From NCBI GenBank assembly GCA_020161575.1, contig JAIUNR010000007.1, forward strand, positions 124,001-188,000: a DNA stretch of 64,000 nucleotides. Direction: 5' to 3'. The stretch is from Pseudomonadota bacterium. Lineage in GTDB: Bacteria > Pseudomonadota > Alphaproteobacteria > Rhizobiales > Beijerinckiaceae. Below the pieces are notes generated by a model. That model did no database searches. It saw only the letters and a list, made by a program, of their open reading frames with translations, and was not told the origin of the DNA. Below, one piece after another: positions 26,189 through 35,917 of the stretch (the stretch's first letter is position 1; every line of letters starts with the position of its first letter). Position numbers and translations under genes: made by a program.

Positions 26189-27589
26189 CTATCTCGCGAC
26201 GCCTGCATGGGCGCGGATGAAGCCCTCAAGCGCGCTTGCCTCGTTGGCGACCGGGCTCATGCGCTCCGGGTCCGTCATGAGCGAGGCCAGGCGCGGCGGG
26301 AGCGGCGCCTCTATCCCGGCGATTTCGCGCATCGCTTCCGGGAATTTCGCGGGCGCAGCGGTTGCGAGCACCGCAAGCGGGATTGCCGGGTCCAGCGCGG
26401 CCTTGCCTGCCGCGACCAGTCCGGTCGCGGTATGCGGATCGGCGGTATAGGCCGCGTTCGCGCGCGTATCGCGGATCGCGGTCGCGACCTCGGTCTCGCT
26501 CGCGCGGAAGGCAAGGAAATCCGCGCGGATGGTGCGCAGGGTCCCTTCCGGCAGGCTGAAAGCGCCCGATTGCTTCAGGTTCGCCATCATGCGGCTTATC
26601 GCCTGCGCGTCACGGCCGGAGGCCTCGAAAAGCAGGCGCTCGAAATTCGAGGAGATCTGGATATCCATGGAGGGCGATGAGGTTGCTTCCACCCCGGCCA
26701 TTTCATAGCGCCCGCTGGCGAGCGTGCGGGCCAGGATATCGTTCGAATTGGTGGCGATCACGAGCTTCGCGATCGGCAGCCCCATGCGCTTGGCGACATA
26801 GCCAGCGAAGATGTCGCCGAAATTGCCGGTCGGCACGACGAAGGCAACTTCGCGATGCGGCGCGCCGAGCGCAACGGCGGCCGCGAAATAATAGGTTACC
26901 TGCGCCACGATCCGCGCCCAGTTTATGGAATTCACGCCAGAAAGCGCCATCGCATCGCGGAAGGGCAGGTTGTTGAACAGGCCCTTCACCAGATTCTGGC
27001 AATCGTCGAAAGTACCGGCGATGGTCAGCGCGTGGATATGCGCTTCCTTCGGTGTCGTCATCATGCGCCGTTGCACATCCGAGACGCGCCCATCCGGGAA
27101 GAGGATGAAGACATCGGCGTTCTTCGAGGCACGGAAGGCCTCGATCGCCGCACCGCCGGTATCGCCAGAAGTCGCGCCGACGATCGTCGCCCGCGTGCCC
27201 TTGCGCGCCAGGGTATAATCCATCAGCCGCGCCAGAAGCTGCATCGCCACGTCCTTGAAGGCGAGCGTGGGGCCGTGGAACAGTTCGAGCACGAAGCGGT
27301 TGGGGCCGATCTGCTGGAGCGGGGTCACGGCGTCATGCGCGAAACCGGCATAGGCCGCTTCCGTCGCCTTTGCGAGCACATCATCCGGGATCGAGCCGCC
27401 CGTGAAGCGGCGGATGATGTCGAAGGCAACCGCGTGGAACGGCTTGCCGGCATAGGCCGCGATCTCTTCCGGTGTGATCTGCGGCCAGCTTTCGGGAAGA
27501 TAGAGACCGCCGTCGCGTGCGAGACCCGCTAGCAAGGCTTCGGAAAAGTCGAGAATGGGGGCTTCGCCCCGTGTGGAAATGTAGCGCAT
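26189..27589 (-). CDS. thrC: Threonine synthase
   Basis: PLP enzyme converting O-phosphohomoserine to threonine; 466 residues, normal for the long bacterial form. N-terminal MRYISTRGEAPILDFSEALLAGLARDGGLY, the PLP lysine in GPTLAFKDVAMQLLARLMDY, the phosphate loop GATSGDTGGAAIEA and VPTGNFGDIFAGY are all present. It lies downstream of the SURF1 gene in the oxidase block, 76 bases away, and before the GNAT gene. Confidence 0.95.
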   Translation of the reverse strand: MRYISTRGEAPILDFSEALLAGLARDGGLYLPESWPQITPEEIAAYAGKPFHAVAFDIIRRFTGGSIPDDVLAKATEAAYAGFAHDAVTPLQQIGPNRFVLELFHGPTLAFKDVAMQLLARLMDYTLARKGTRATIVGATSGDTGGAAIEAFRASKNADVFILFPDGRVSDVQRRMMTTPKEAHIHALTIAGTFDDCQNLVKGLFNNLPFRDAMALSGVNSINWARIVAQVTYYFAAAVALGAPHREVAFVVPTGNFGDIFAGYVAKRMGLPIAKLVIATNSNDILARTLASGRYEMAGVEATSSPSMDIQISSNFERLLFEASGRDAQAISRMMANLKQSGAFSLPEGTLRTIRADFLAFRASETEVATAIRDTRANAAYTADPHTATGLVAAGKAALDPAIPLAVLATAAPAKFPEAMREIAGIEAPLPPRLASLMTDPERMSPVANEASALEGFIRAHAGVAR

Positions 27590-27666
27590 GGCGAAGAACT
27601 AGCGTGTCCGGGCTGGAAGGTCCAAGAATTTGACGGCGGCGGTGTTCATATTGCGGCCAGGCGCGC

Positions 27667-28452
27667 TCACGGCGCCTCGTCGCGCCGTTTTCGCCGTGAG
27701 AACAGGAAAGCGACGAGTACGGCGATATTCGTCGCCGCGAGCCCCCACCAGGTCAGCGCGTAGCTGAAATGGTTGTTGGGGACGTTCTTGAGGAAGGAAA
27801 CGGCGTCTATGCCATGCGGCGGCGCCGTTTCGCGGGCACCTGCCTCGCGATCGATGAAGCGATCATAGGAATAGCCCGCTATTCCGGTCTCCCTTGCACC
27901 GGGAAGTCCATTTGCCAGAGCCATGGCTTCGGTATCGCGCTGGAACCAGATGCCGCGCGCGGGATCGCCTGCCGGCTGGAAAAGCCCGGTTTTCTCGGCC
28001 GGACGCAGGAAGCCGGTGATCGTGACCGGCTCTTCCGGTCTGTCGAAAGCGGGGAGGCGACCATCGGGCGGGGTGGGGAGAAAGCCGCGATTGACATAGA
28101 TGTTCACCAAGACGCAACGCTCGCCCTTGCTATCGCAGCGCCGCGTGATGAAAGGCGTCATCACCAGAACGCCGAAGCCCCCCGCCTGCCGGTCGCCGGG
28201 CTTTGCCTCGGGCCGCGAAGTGCGCACATAGCTCGTCCGCTCGTGCAGGTAGCGTCCCGTGAGGGTCACGCGCGACCACATGGCAGGATCGCTTCGCTCG
28301 AAATTCGCCGGTTCGTCGGCAGCCGCCTTCTCCATCGCCGCCAGGAAGGCGCGTTTCTCGCCCAGCCGCTGCCATTGCCAGACGCCGAGGCCGATCTGCA
28401 CGCCCGTCGCGGCAAGGACCAGCCCGAGGAAAAGGAGCGATTTCAGGCGCAT
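27667..28452 (-). CDS. SURF1 family cytochrome oxidase biogenesis protein
   Basis: A 261-residue membrane protein that helps insert heme a into the aa3 oxidase. One helix near the N terminus (residues about 4-22, followed by GVWQWQRLGEKRAFLAAME) and one near the C terminus (NHFSYALTWWGLAATNIAVLVAFL), with a periplasmic domain between (VTLTGRYLHERTSYV, VNIYVNRGFLP). The start ATG 28452 overlaps the DUF983 stop (ATGA), so it belongs to the oxidase operon. Confidence 0.92.
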   Translation of the reverse strand: MRLKSLLFLGLVLAATGVQIGLGVWQWQRLGEKRAFLAAMEKAAADEPANFERSDPAMWSRVTLTGRYLHERTSYVRTSRPEAKPGDRQAGGFGVLVMTPFITRRCDSKGERCVLVNIYVNRGFLPTPPDGRLPAFDRPEEPVTITGFLRPAEKTGLFQPAGDPARGIWFQRDTEAMALANGLPGARETGIAGYSYDRFIDREAGARETAPPHGIDAVSFLKNVPNNHFSYALTWWGLAATNIAVLVAFLFSRRKRRDEAP

Positions 28453-28850
28453 CAGCGTTCCAGCCGTCCTTGTTCGGCCTTGTTGCGGTATTGCAGCGCG
28501 ATCAGCAGCCCTTTGAGCGGGCGCAGCATCGCGAGGCAGATAATCAGCGTCAGCGGCAGGAAGATCACGAGATGCACCCAGATCGGCGGTTCGTAGGTGA
28601 CCTCGGTCCAGAGCAGCAGCCCGACAATGATGAAGCCGGCGATAAGGATCACGAAAACCGCCGGGCCATCGCCCGAATCCGCGAAACGGTAGTCGAGCCC
28701 GCAATGCCGGCAGGACGGTGCAAGCGTGAGGAAGCCCTCGAAGAGCCGGCCCTCGCCGCAGCGCGGGCAGCGCCCGCCGAGTCCGGCGGAGACCGGGTCG
28801 GCCTGATGCCCGTCATAGGGCAGATTGTCGGGGGGCAGGTTGTCGGGCAT
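28452..28850 (-). CDS. DUF983 membrane protein
   Basis: A 132-residue protein with an N-terminal zinc-ribbon-like set of cysteines (C28, C31, C47, C50 in RCPRCGEGRLF and CRHCGLDY) and two hydrophobic helices (about 65-84 and 92-110). DUF983 proteins sit beside cytochrome oxidase genes in alphaproteobacteria; function not established. Overlaps SURF1 by 4 bases. A terminator lies just upstream (28869-28896), so expression needs read-through or its own promoter. Confidence 0.9.
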   Translation of the reverse strand: MPDNLPPDNLPYDGHQADPVSAGLGGRCPRCGEGRLFEGFLTLAPSCRHCGLDYRFADSGDGPAVFVILIAGFIIVGLLLWTEVTYEPPIWVHLVIFLPLTLIICLAMLRPLKGLLIALQYRNKAEQGRLER

Positions 28851-28868
28851 GGCCTTACCTTCCGGCGC

Positions 28869-28896
28869 AAGAAAAAGGGCGGCTCGCGCCGCCCTT
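28869..28896 (-). terminator. Terminator after ctaE
   Basis: Nine-bp perfect stem AAGGGCGGC (28875-28883) with GCCGCCCTT (28888-28896), TCGC loop, and a TTTTTCTTG tail on the minus strand. It separates ctaE from DUF983/SURF1 and may only be partly effective. Confidence 0.85.
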
Positions 28897-28919
28897 GGTA
28901 GATCGTTGACGGCGCGGGT

Positions 28920-29792
28920 TCAATGCCCGGCTGCGGCCTTGACGGCCGCGCCGAAATTCGAACCCCAGACATAGATGGCCGCGAAGAGGAACAGCCAGAC
29001 CACGTCCACGAAGTGCCAGTACCAGGCGGCGAACTCGAAGCCGAGATGCTGTTTGGGGGTGAAATGCCCCTTATAGGCGCGCATCAGGCAGATCGCGAGG
29101 AAGATCGTGCCCACCAGGACGTGGAAGCCATGGAAGCCCGTCGCCATGAAGAAGGTCGCGCCATAGATATGGCCACCGAAGGTGAAGGCGGCGTGGCTGT
29201 ATTCATAGATCTGAACGCAGGTGAAGAGTGCGCCGAGCGCGATGGTCAGCCACAGGCCCTTCTTGAAGCCGTCACGGTCGCCATGAACGATGGCGTGGTG
29301 CGCCCAGGTCACCGTGGTGCCCGAGGTGAGCAGGATCAGCGTGTTGAAGAGCGGCAGATCCCACGGATCGAACAGGGCAATACCCTTGGGAGGCCAATGG
29401 CCGCCGGTCAGCTCGGTGCGCTGATACTGGATCGCTTCGCCGGCATAGAAGGCGATGTCGAAATAGGCCCAGAACCAGGCGACGAAGAACATCACTTCGG
29501 AGGCGATGAACATGATCATGCCATAGCGATGATGCATCTGCACCACGCGGGTATGATCGCCGCTTTCGGCCTCGCGCACCACATCGGCCCACCAGCCATA
29601 CATCGTGTAGAGCACGCCGATCGTGCCGGCGAAGAAGAGATAGCTGCCGAGCGGCAGGCCGCCGAGGAGCATTTTCTTCATCCACATCACGGCGCCGACC
29701 GCCATGACGAAAGCCGAGAGCGAGCCGACGAACGGCCACGGGCTCAGCGGCAGGATGTGGTAATCATGGTTCTTGGCGTGTGCATCGGCCAT
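28920..29792 (-). CDS. ctaE: Cytochrome c oxidase subunit III
   Basis: Membrane subunit III of the aa3-type oxidase, 290 residues with seven helices. Family segments: [42 protein letters not shown] split across helix III, and [32 protein letters not shown] at the end. It stabilises the catalytic core and proton uptake. Ends the ctaC-D-B-G-E run and is followed by a strong hairpin terminator. Confidence 0.95.
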   Translation of the reverse strand: MADAHAKNHDYHILPLSPWPFVGSLSAFVMAVGAVMWMKKMLLGGLPLGSYLFFAGTIGVLYTMYGWWADVVREAESGDHTRVVQMHHRYGMIMFIASEVMFFVAWFWAYFDIAFYAGEAIQYQRTELTGGHWPPKGIALFDPWDLPLFNTLILLTSGTTVTWAHHAIVHGDRDGFKKGLWLTIALGALFTCVQIYEYSHAAFTFGGHIYGATFFMATGFHGFHVLVGTIFLAICLMRAYKGHFTPKQHLGFEFAAWYWHFVDVVWLFLFAAIYVWGSNFGAAVKAAAGH

Positions 29793-29810
29793 GCGCGGGG
29801 CCCCCTTCTT

Positions 29811-30467
29811 TTATTTCGAGACCGGGCTTTGCGCCCCGGTCAGCTGCCCGGCATCGGCAAGCGGCTTACCCGCGCTTTTGGCCGGAAAAAACGTGTAAGA
29901 CAAGGTGATCGTGTGGATCGAATCCAGAGCTTTTTCTTTTGATATTTCGGGATCGATGAAGAAAACCACCTCTTCCGAGCGGCTTTCGCCCGGTTTGAGA
30001 ACCTGCTCCGTGAAGCAGAAGCAGGCGATCTTGTTGAAATAGCCCCCGGTCTGCTCGGGCGTGACGTTATAGCTCGCAATCCCCGTGCTCGCCTCGCCCT
30101 TCGGATTGTGGAGCGTGTAGCCCACGGTCTTTACCTCGCCGGCGCGGATCGTGATCTCGCTTTGCTCGGGAATGAATTTCCAGCCCAGCCCCGCCGCGAC
30201 ATTCGCATCGAAGCGGATCGTGAAGACGCGATCCGAGATCCGGTCCGGCGCCTTGCTCGCCACCATCGGCGTGCCGCCGAAGCCGGTCGTGCGGCAGAAC
30301 AAATCGTAAAGCGGCACGGCCGCGTAGGAGGCGCCGAGCATGAACAGGAAGCCCGAGAGCGCATAGGTGGCGACCTTGCGGTTCCTGCGCTCGTCGATCA
30401 CCACGGGGGCAGGGCGCGCCGGGAGCGGCGCCTCGTTCATCTCATGCCGGGCGGGATCGCTGGTCAT
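29811..30467 (-). CDS. ctaG: Cytochrome c oxidase assembly protein CtaG/Cox11
   Basis: Copper chaperone that delivers Cu to the CuB site of subunit I. 218 residues: cytoplasmic N terminus, one transmembrane helix (VATYALSGFLFMLGASYAAVP), and a periplasmic domain with the copper-binding pair in KIACFCFTEQ. Neighbours on both sides are oxidase genes, 18 and 6 bases away. Confidence 0.95.
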   Translation of the reverse strand: MTSDPARHEMNEAPLPARPAPVVIDERRNRKVATYALSGFLFMLGASYAAVPLYDLFCRTTGFGGTPMVASKAPDRISDRVFTIRFDANVAAGLGWKFIPEQSEITIRAGEVKTVGYTLHNPKGEASTGIASYNVTPEQTGGYFNKIACFCFTEQVLKPGESRSEEVVFFIDPEISKEKALDSIHTITLSYTFFPAKSAGKPLADAGQLTGAQSPVSK

Positions 30468-30473
30468 TGCGTC

Positions 30474-30647
30474 TCACAAGGGCCGGTTGAGGATCGCGGA
30501 GCCCATCTTGAACACCGTGATCACGTAGAACAGCAGGCAGAGGCCCGCGATAGCGAGCGCGATGGCGCGGTTGCGCTTCGCTTGCCGCGCCTTCTCCTCC
30601 TCGGTGAGGCGGATGCCATCACCCTTGCCTTCGGCGGGAGAATTCAT
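30474..30647 (-). CDS. Small single-helix protein in the oxidase operon (CoxF-like)
   Basis: A 57-residue protein with a basic amphipathic N terminus ([19 protein letters not shown]) and one transmembrane helix ([21 protein letters not shown]). It lies between ctaB and ctaG and its start overlaps the ctaB stop by 4 bases. Such small proteins are regular members of the alphaproteobacterial oxidase operon and are often labelled CoxF or hypothetical; a role in assembly is likely but unproven. Confidence 0.8.
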   Translation of the reverse strand: MNSPAEGKGDGIRLTEEEKARQAKRNRAIALAIAGLCLLFYVITVFKMGSAILNRPL

Positions 30648-31600
30648 GACAGCGCCCCCCGCATGGCGGACAGAGCCGGCGCAAGGCGTCCGGCACACCA
30701 TTCAACCAGAAGCGCCGCGAAGAGCGCGAAAAGATAGGCGATCGAGCCACCGAACATCCGCCAGCACGCACGGCGTAGGCCGTCCTCGGTGCGCGCCAGG
30801 AAGATGCGCAGGGCCCAAAGCAGCATTGCACAAGAACCCAGCAGTGCCACAGCACCGTAGAACCAGCCTCCGAAACCCATCGAGAAAGGCGCAAGGCCGA
30901 AGGGCAGCAGGATCAGCGTGTAGAGGAGAATCTGGAGACGTGTGGCCTTCTCGCCGGCGACATTGGGCAACATGGGAATGCCCGCGCGGCCGTAATCGTC
31001 GGATTTGACGAGGGCGAGAGCCCAGAAATGCGGCGGGGTCCAGAGGAAGATGATCGCGAAAAGGATCACGGGTTCGAGCGTGACCGAGCCTGTCACCGCG
31101 GCCCAGCCGACGACGGGGGGGAGCGCGCCTGCTGCCCCGCCGATCACGATGTTCTGCGCCGTCGAGCGCTTGAGCCACATCGTGTAGATGACGACATAGA
31201 AGAAGATCGTGAAGGCGAGCAGCCCCGCAGCCACCCAGTTGGTCGTCAGCCCGAGCACCATCACCGACAGGAAGGAAAGCAGAAGGCCGAAGCCGAATGC
31301 CTCCTCCCGGCTCACACGACCGGCAGGGATGGGACGGTTCACCGTCCGCTTCATCACGGCGTCGATATCGGCGTCATACCACATATTGAGCGCGCCAGAG
31401 GCACCGGCACCGACCGCGATCGCGAGGATGGCGATCGCGCCCATGACCGGATGAATCGATCCCGGCGCCAGCACGAGCCCGACCAGGGCCGTGAAGACAA
31501 CGAGGCTCATCACGCGCGGCTTGAGCAGCGCGAGGAAATCCTCGGGATCGGCGTTGGAGATCAGCGTCTCGCGCCGGATATCGGCACCAAGTTCACTCAA
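30644..31600 (-). CDS. ctaB: Protoheme IX farnesyltransferase (heme O synthase)
   Basis: Adds a farnesyl chain to heme B, making heme O, the precursor of heme A in the aa3 oxidase. 318 residues, UbiA superfamily, with about nine helices and the motifs [15 protein letters not shown] and [10 protein letters not shown] place the start at a TTG (31600), giving an N terminus [20 protein letters not shown] before [13 protein letters not shown] lies 8 bases upstream and no ATG is available in that stretch. The open frame runs further up into ctaD, but that part is not conserved. Confidence 0.92.
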   Translation of the reverse strand: MSELGADIRRETLISNADPEDFLALLKPRVMSLVVFTALVGLVLAPGSIHPVMGAIAILAIAVGAGASGALNMWYDADIDAVMKRTVNRPIPAGRVSREEAFGFGLLLSFLSVMVLGLTTNWVAAGLLAFTIFFYVVIYTMWLKRSTAQNIVIGGAAGALPPVVGWAAVTGSVTLEPVILFAIIFLWTPPHFWALALVKSDDYGRAGIPMLPNVAGEKATRLQILLYTLILLPFGLAPFSMGFGGWFYGAVALLGSCAMLLWALRIFLARTEDGLRRACWRMFGGSIAYLFALFAALLVEWCAGRLAPALSAMRGALS

Positions 31601-31714
31601 CAGCAGAACCTCAGGGCTGTGCCGCAAGGGGCACGCGTTTCGGGGGTGTCTGGCGATGCCGGCGAACCGGCGGGCGCCTTCGGGAAAGGGCGTGCCGCCC
31701 CTTGCCGAAAGCGC

Positions 31715-31736
31715 CGGGGAGGCGGTTGCCTCCCCG
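31715..31736 (-). other. Hairpin between ctaD and ctaB
   Basis: Perfect 9-bp stem CGGGGAGGC (31715-31723) with GCCTCCCCG (31728-31736) and a GGTT loop, ten bases after the ctaD stop. There is no T tail on either strand, so it is more likely a 3'-end stabiliser or partial attenuator than a full terminator. Confidence 0.6.
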
Positions 31737-31745
31737 ACAGATGGT

Positions 31746-33359
31746 TCAGTGACCGCCGCCGGTGATGCGCGGCAGCGTCTCGAACTGATGGAAGGGCGGC
31801 GGCGAGGACAATGTCCATTCGAGCGTCGTCGCGCCTTCGCCCCAGGGGTTCTCGCCGGCCTTCTGCTTCTTCGTGAAGGCAACGAAGATCCCGTAGAAGA
31901 AGATCAGCAGGCCGAAGGCGAAGATATAGGAGCCCCAGGAGGAAACGAGGTTCCAGCCGGCATAGGCATCCGGGTAATCGACATAGCGGCGCGGCATGCC
32001 GGCGAGGCCGAGGAAGTGCTGCGGGAAGAACAGCACATTCGCGCCCACGAAGGCGAAGGCGAAATGCAGGTTGCCGATCCAGTCCGGCACGACATAGCCG
32101 GTCATTTTCGGGAACCAGTAATACCAGCCCGCGAAGATCGCGAAGACGGCGCCGAGCGAGAGCACGTAGTGGAAATGCGCCACGACGTAGTAGGTGTCGT
32201 GCAGCACACGGTCCGCGCCCGCATTGGCCAGCACCACGCCCGTCACGCCGCCGAGCGTGAACAGGAAGATGAAGCCGATCGCCCAGATCATCGGCGTGCG
32301 GAACTGGATCGAGCCGCCCCACATCGTCGCGATCCAGGAGAAGATCTTCACGCCCGTCGGAACCGCGATCACCATCGTCGCCGCAACGAAATACTGCTGC
32401 GCGCCAAGGCTGATGCCGGTCGTGTACATGTGGTGCGCCCACACGATGAAGCCGACGAAGCCGATGGCGACCATGGCATAGGCCATGCCGAGATAGCCGA
32501 AGACCGGCTTGCGCGAGAAGGTCGAGATGATGTGGCTGACAATGCCGAAGGCCGGCAGGATCAGGATATACACTTCCGGGTGACCGAAGAACCAGAACAG
32601 ATGCTGGAACAGGATCGGGTCGCCGCCGCCTTCAGGCGCGAAGAAGGTCGTGCCGAAATTGCGGTCCGTCAGCAGCATGGTGATGCCGCCGGCGAGTACC
32701 GGAAGCGAGAGCACCAGCAGGAAGGCGGTCACGAGCACGGACCAGGCGAAGAGCGGCATCTTGTGCAGCGTCATGCCCGGAGCACGCATGTTGAAGATGG
32801 TGGTGATGAAGTTGATCGCACCGAGGATCGACGAGGCGCCCGCGATATGCAGCGCGAGGATCGCGAAATCCATCGCCGGACCGGGCTGGCCCGAGGTCGA
32901 GAGCGGCGGGTAGATCGTCCAGCCACCGCCGACGCCGTTCGCGCCGGGCGGGCCTTCAACGAACATCGAGATCAGCAGCAGGCCGAAAGCGGCCGGAAGC
33001 AGCCAGAAGGAGATGTTGTTCATGCGCGGGAAGGCCATGTCCGGCGCGCCGATCATGATCGGCACGAACCAGTTGGCGAAACCGCCGATCAGCGCCGGCA
33101 TGACCATGAAGAAGATCATGATAAGGCCGTGGCCGGTCACGAACACGTTGAACGTGTGCGGATTGGTGAAGAACTGGAGGCCCGGTTCCTGCAATTCGAG
33201 GCGCATCGCGACGGAAAGCGCGCCGCCGATCAGGCCCGCCATGATCGCGAAGATCAGGTAGAGGGTGCCGATATCCTTGTGGTTCGTCGAATAGACATAG
33301 CGCTTCCAGCCTGTCGGCAGGTCGTGCGAATGGTCATCAGCGGCGTGTGCGTGAGCCAT
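31746..33359 (-). CDS. ctaD: Cytochrome c oxidase subunit I
   Basis: Catalytic subunit of the aa3-type oxidase, carrying heme a and the heme a3/CuB centre; reduces O2 and pumps protons. 537 residues, twelve helices. Ligand motifs are intact: [28 protein letters not shown] (CuB His and cross-linked Tyr), [10 protein letters not shown] and [18 protein letters not shown] 33359 is preferred over a TTG two codons earlier because AAGGAG is 9 bases upstream. Subunit II precedes it by 37 bases. Confidence 0.97.
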   Translation of the reverse strand: MAHAHAADDHSHDLPTGWKRYVYSTNHKDIGTLYLIFAIMAGLIGGALSVAMRLELQEPGLQFFTNPHTFNVFVTGHGLIMIFFMVMPALIGGFANWFVPIMIGAPDMAFPRMNNISFWLLPAAFGLLLISMFVEGPPGANGVGGGWTIYPPLSTSGQPGPAMDFAILALHIAGASSILGAINFITTIFNMRAPGMTLHKMPLFAWSVLVTAFLLVLSLPVLAGGITMLLTDRNFGTTFFAPEGGGDPILFQHLFWFFGHPEVYILILPAFGIVSHIISTFSRKPVFGYLGMAYAMVAIGFVGFIVWAHHMYTTGISLGAQQYFVAATMVIAVPTGVKIFSWIATMWGGSIQFRTPMIWAIGFIFLFTLGGVTGVVLANAGADRVLHDTYYVVAHFHYVLSLGAVFAIFAGWYYWFPKMTGYVVPDWIGNLHFAFAFVGANVLFFPQHFLGLAGMPRRYVDYPDAYAGWNLVSSWGSYIFAFGLLIFFYGIFVAFTKKQKAGENPWGEGATTLEWTLSSPPPFHQFETLPRITGGGH

Positions 33360-33396
33360 TTTCAATCAACTCCTTGGCGAGTTCGTTTCGCGCGCC

Positions 33397-34308
33397 TCAG
33401 CGCGCGGGAATCACGGTTTCGGCGGTGCGAACGGGCGCCTCGGTCGAGGCGAATTTCTTCTTCGCGTCGGCGAGCCAGGCCTTGTACTTGTCCTCCGAGA
33501 CGACGCGGATCGCGAGCGGCATGAAGGCGTGGTCCTTGCCGCACAATTCCTGGCACTGGCCGTAATAGACACCTTCGCGCGTGGCCTTGAACCAGGTCTG
33601 GTTCATGCGGCCCGGCACGGCGTCGATCTTGACGCCGAAGCTCTGCACGGCGAAGGCGTGGATCACATCCGCTGCGGTCACGTTGACGGCGACGACCTTG
33701 TTCACCGGGACCACGACCTCGTTGTCGACGGCGAGCAGGCGGGGGAAGTCGGCATCGGTCGCCTTGGCGGCGGCAATCGCCTTCTTGCGATCTTCCTCGG
33801 CGAGCATGCGCGCCTCGAACTCGAAGCCGCCGCCGGCTTCCTTGGGGTATTCAAAGCGCCAGTACCAGGCATGGCCGGTCACCTTCAGGGTGAGGTCCGC
33901 CTTGGGAATGACAACCTGCTCCTTGAGGAGTTTGAACGAGGGAATCGCGATCGCGACCAGGATCAGGATCGGCAGCAGCGTCCAGGCGACCTCAAGGCCG
34001 ACATGGTGCGTGGTCTGCGAGGGCACCTTGTTCGCCTTCGCGTTGAACTTCCCGGCAACCAGCGCGAGCAACAGCAGCACGAACAGCGTGATGATCGTGA
34101 TAATCGGCATCAGCAGCGCGTTGTGGAACCAGTGGATGTTTTCCGCCACCGGCGTCGCGGCGCCCTGAAGGCCGAGCTGCCAGGGATCTGCCTTGCCGTA
34201 AGAGGCGAGGGCAGCGCCCGAGAAGCAAAGCGCGGTCGCGGCTCCCGCCGCTGAAACGGTGGCAGCCTTTTCAAGGCGCTTCGCGAAGTTGATCAAAGTC
34301 AAAGCCAT
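33397..34308 (-). CDS. ctaC: Cytochrome c oxidase subunit II
   Basis: Electron-entry subunit with the binuclear CuA centre in the periplasm. 303 residues: signal-like N terminus (through ALASYGKADP), two helices (about 64-87 and 106-125), then the cupredoxin domain with TGHAWYWRFEYP and the CuA ligands in GQCQELCGKDHAFMPL. Start ATG 34308 is chosen because GGGAG is about 10 bases upstream; a GTG at 34320 would add four residues. First gene of the oxidase operon. Confidence 0.95.
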   Translation of the reverse strand: MALTLINFAKRLEKAATVSAAGAATALCFSGAALASYGKADPWQLGLQGAATPVAENIHWFHNALLMPIITIITLFVLLLLALVAGKFNAKANKVPSQTTHHVGLEVAWTLLPILILVAIAIPSFKLLKEQVVIPKADLTLKVTGHAWYWRFEYPKEAGGGFEFEARMLAEEDRKKAIAAAKATDADFPRLLAVDNEVVVPVNKVVAVNVTAADVIHAFAVQSFGVKIDAVPGRMNQTWFKATREGVYYGQCQELCGKDHAFMPLAIRVVSEDKYKAWLADAKKKFASTEAPVRTAETVIPAR

Positions 34309-34671
34309 GGCTGATGCCACTCCCTAAGGCAAACCTGTTCCGGGTCGAATGCCCAAGCAATCGTTCCACTTGCGTTGCGCAAGGTCCGCGCCCCGACCGG
34401 GCGGACGCGGGGACCGGACAACACATATCGATAAAATCGAATGTGAGAGCCGTTCCATTCTGTACAACCACTAAGGCAGCACAAGCGCAAGCGCTTTGAA
34501 CCCACTGCCCCACATAGGACACAATTTCCTTAAGGCAAAGCCATCAAATCGGCCATAGTGGCATCAATCTGCGTACACGGAGCAAGCAAGCCGTTTCTCG
34601 GGTTTCCTTGACACGGTTCGCGGCTCTGTTAGGCCATGGTCCGGGAACAAACTGCCGGGAGTGCTGGCAAA
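34309..34671. other. Intergenic region upstream of the oxidase operon and ialB-like gene
   Basis: About 360 bases without a supported gene between the divergent ctaC and IalB-like genes. It should hold the promoter of the oxidase operon, but no convincing -35/-10 pair was found on the minus strand. A small inverted repeat AAGCGC-AA-GCGCTT lies at 34483-34496 and CCTTAAGG near 34528-34535. The plus-strand promoter for the IalB-like gene is listed separately. Confidence 0.5.
34608..34635 (+). promoter_or_regulatory. Candidate promoter of the IalB-like gene
   Basis: TTGACA at 34608-34613, 16 bases, then TAGGCC at 34630-34635. The -10 is weak but the spacing and TAGG start match the gcv promoter at 35873. 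If used, transcription begins near 34642, which would favour the GTG at 34672 as start codon. Confidence 0.35.
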
Positions 34672-35229
34672 GTGCATGGCTTTTCGAAAACGGGCACGCT
34701 GATTCGCGCGGTTGCCCTTGTTCTCCTGGGCTCGCTTTTCGGGGCGCCCGCCACGGCGCAGGGGACCTTGCGCGGCTCTTACGGCGATTGGCAACATCGC
34801 TGCGATGCCTCGCCTTCGGGCGGGGGCGAGCAGTGCATCCTGATCCAGAATGTTCTCGATCAATCCGATCTCAATCTCGCAGTGGTGATTCTGCGGGTGG
34901 AGGACCAGCAGGCGAGTGCGGAAGCACGCAAGAAAGACCCTGCCGCGCAGCCTGTGCGCCGGCCGGTCCTGCGTGTGATCGCGCCGCTGGGAATCCTGTT
35001 GCCGCGCCGGCTTGGCCTCAAAATCGATGACAAGGAAGTCGGGACGACCGAATTTGTCCGGTGCCTCGAGAGTGGTTGTGTGGCCGAGGTGGATATGGAT
35101 GCCGGGCTGATCGAGGCGTTCCGCCGCGGCAAGACGGCTTTGTTCGCCGTATTCCTCACCCCGGAGGAAGGGCGTGGCCTGCCGGTGACCCTTGCCGGGT
35201 TTGATCAGGGTTTCGCGCTGTTGCAATAA
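34672..35229 (+). CDS. Invasion-associated locus B (IalB) family protein
   Basis: A periplasmic protein of the IalB family: after a signal peptide (h-region AVALVLLGSLFGAP, ATAQ cleavage) come GSYGDWQHRCD, the QCILIQNV segment, and the C-terminal FVRCLESGCVAEVDMD with paired cysteines. The family is named for a Bartonella gene but is common in non-pathogens, so no virulence is implied. Start: GTG 34672 (GGGAG 10 bases upstream, ideal signal peptide); an ATG at 34636 would add 12 residues. 185 residues from the GTG. Confidence 0.82.
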   Translation: MHGFSKTGTLIRAVALVLLGSLFGAPATAQGTLRGSYGDWQHRCDASPSGGGEQCILIQNVLDQSDLNLAVVILRVEDQQASAEARKKDPAAQPVRRPVLRVIAPLGILLPRRLGLKIDDKEVGTTEFVRCLESGCVAEVDMDAGLIEAFRRGKTALFAVFLTPEEGRGLPVTLAGFDQGFALLQ

Positions 35230-35294
35230 CGGTTATCGGAAGGGAAAGTCCCTGGTGACAGGCCCTTGGTGACGTGAAGAGAAAGACCCGTATC

Positions 35295-35876
35295 ATGCCG
35301 CGTATCGTCGTTTTCGCCGCCCTTGCCTTCGCGCTTTCCGCCTGCATGGGCACTACGACCAGCCAGACGGAAAAAGACTTCACCGAGCGCTTGCTTTTCG
35401 GCGGCAACAAATTGCCGCCACAGCCCGAGGCGCCGCCGCGCGAGTATGGCTGCCCCACGCTCGAAATTCTCGACGGCGCCGGCACCTACCGCGTGGGCGA
35501 CCAGAGCGCGAGCGGTCTCTCGCATCAGGCGGCGATCCTCGATATCGCCCGCGAGTGCAAGCCCGAAGGCAATGTCATGCGCATCAAGATCGGTGTGCAG
35601 GGGCGCTTCACCCTTGGCGCGGGCGGCAAGCCCGGTACTTATTCCATTCCGGTCCGTGTCGCCGTGCGCTCGAAGGGGCAGGTGCTTCAGTCACGCATGG
35701 TTCCGACCTCGATCAGCGTATCGGGCGAGAACGACACGGTGCCTTTCGTTGTCGTCGACGAGAACCTGACCGTCGCGATCACGGCGGATGATCCCGCTGA
35801 ACTCTACACGATCCTTGTCGGGCTCGATCCACAGGGCGCGCGTCAGCCGGCCGGCAAGAAAAAACAGCGTCGTTGA
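35295..35876 (+). CDS. Putative outer-membrane lipoprotein
   Basis: A 193-residue lipoprotein: signal sequence MPRIVVFAALAFALSAC with the lipobox ending at C17. The mature part is beta-rich (GQFTLG-like strands, YSIPVRVAVRSKGQV, MVPTSISVSGENDTVPFVV) and ends in a basic tail. No family recognised with confidence; similar lipoproteins are common in this order. ATG 35295 follows GAAGAGAAAG; a GTG at 35274 would add seven residues. The -35 of the gcv promoter overlaps its stop codon. Confidence 0.75.
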   Translation: MPRIVVFAALAFALSACMGTTTSQTEKDFTERLLFGGNKLPPQPEAPPREYGCPTLEILDGAGTYRVGDQSASGLSHQAAILDIARECKPEGNVMRIKIGVQGRFTLGAGGKPGTYSIPVRVAVRSKGQVLQSRMVPTSISVSGENDTVPFVVVDENLTVAITADDPAELYTILVGLDPQGARQPAGKKKQRR

Positions 35877-35900
35877 CAGCGTTCTGAAATAGGATAGGGA
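35873..35900 (+). promoter_or_regulatory. Candidate promoter of the gcv operon
   Basis: A perfect TTGACA at 35873-35878, 16 bases, then TAGGGA at 35895-35900. The predicted start near 35907 is just upstream of the riboswitch. The -35 overlaps the stop codon of the lipoprotein gene. Confidence 0.55.
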
Positions 35901-35917
35901 CTTCTTAAGGCCATCTC

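Noticed and set aside
31715-31736. Hairpin after ctaD as a full terminator
   Set aside because: No T tract follows on the minus strand, and ctaB must be expressed with ctaD; kept only as a structure.
31491-33524. Plus-strand open frame of 677 codons opposite ctaD
   Set aside because: Highly charged, composition typical of antisense to membrane-protein codons; ctaD is certain on the other strand.
34483-34496. AAGCGC-AA-GCGCTT as oxidase-operon operator
   Set aside because: Short, GC-rich and without an associated promoter; too weak to claim, only mentioned in the intergenic entry.
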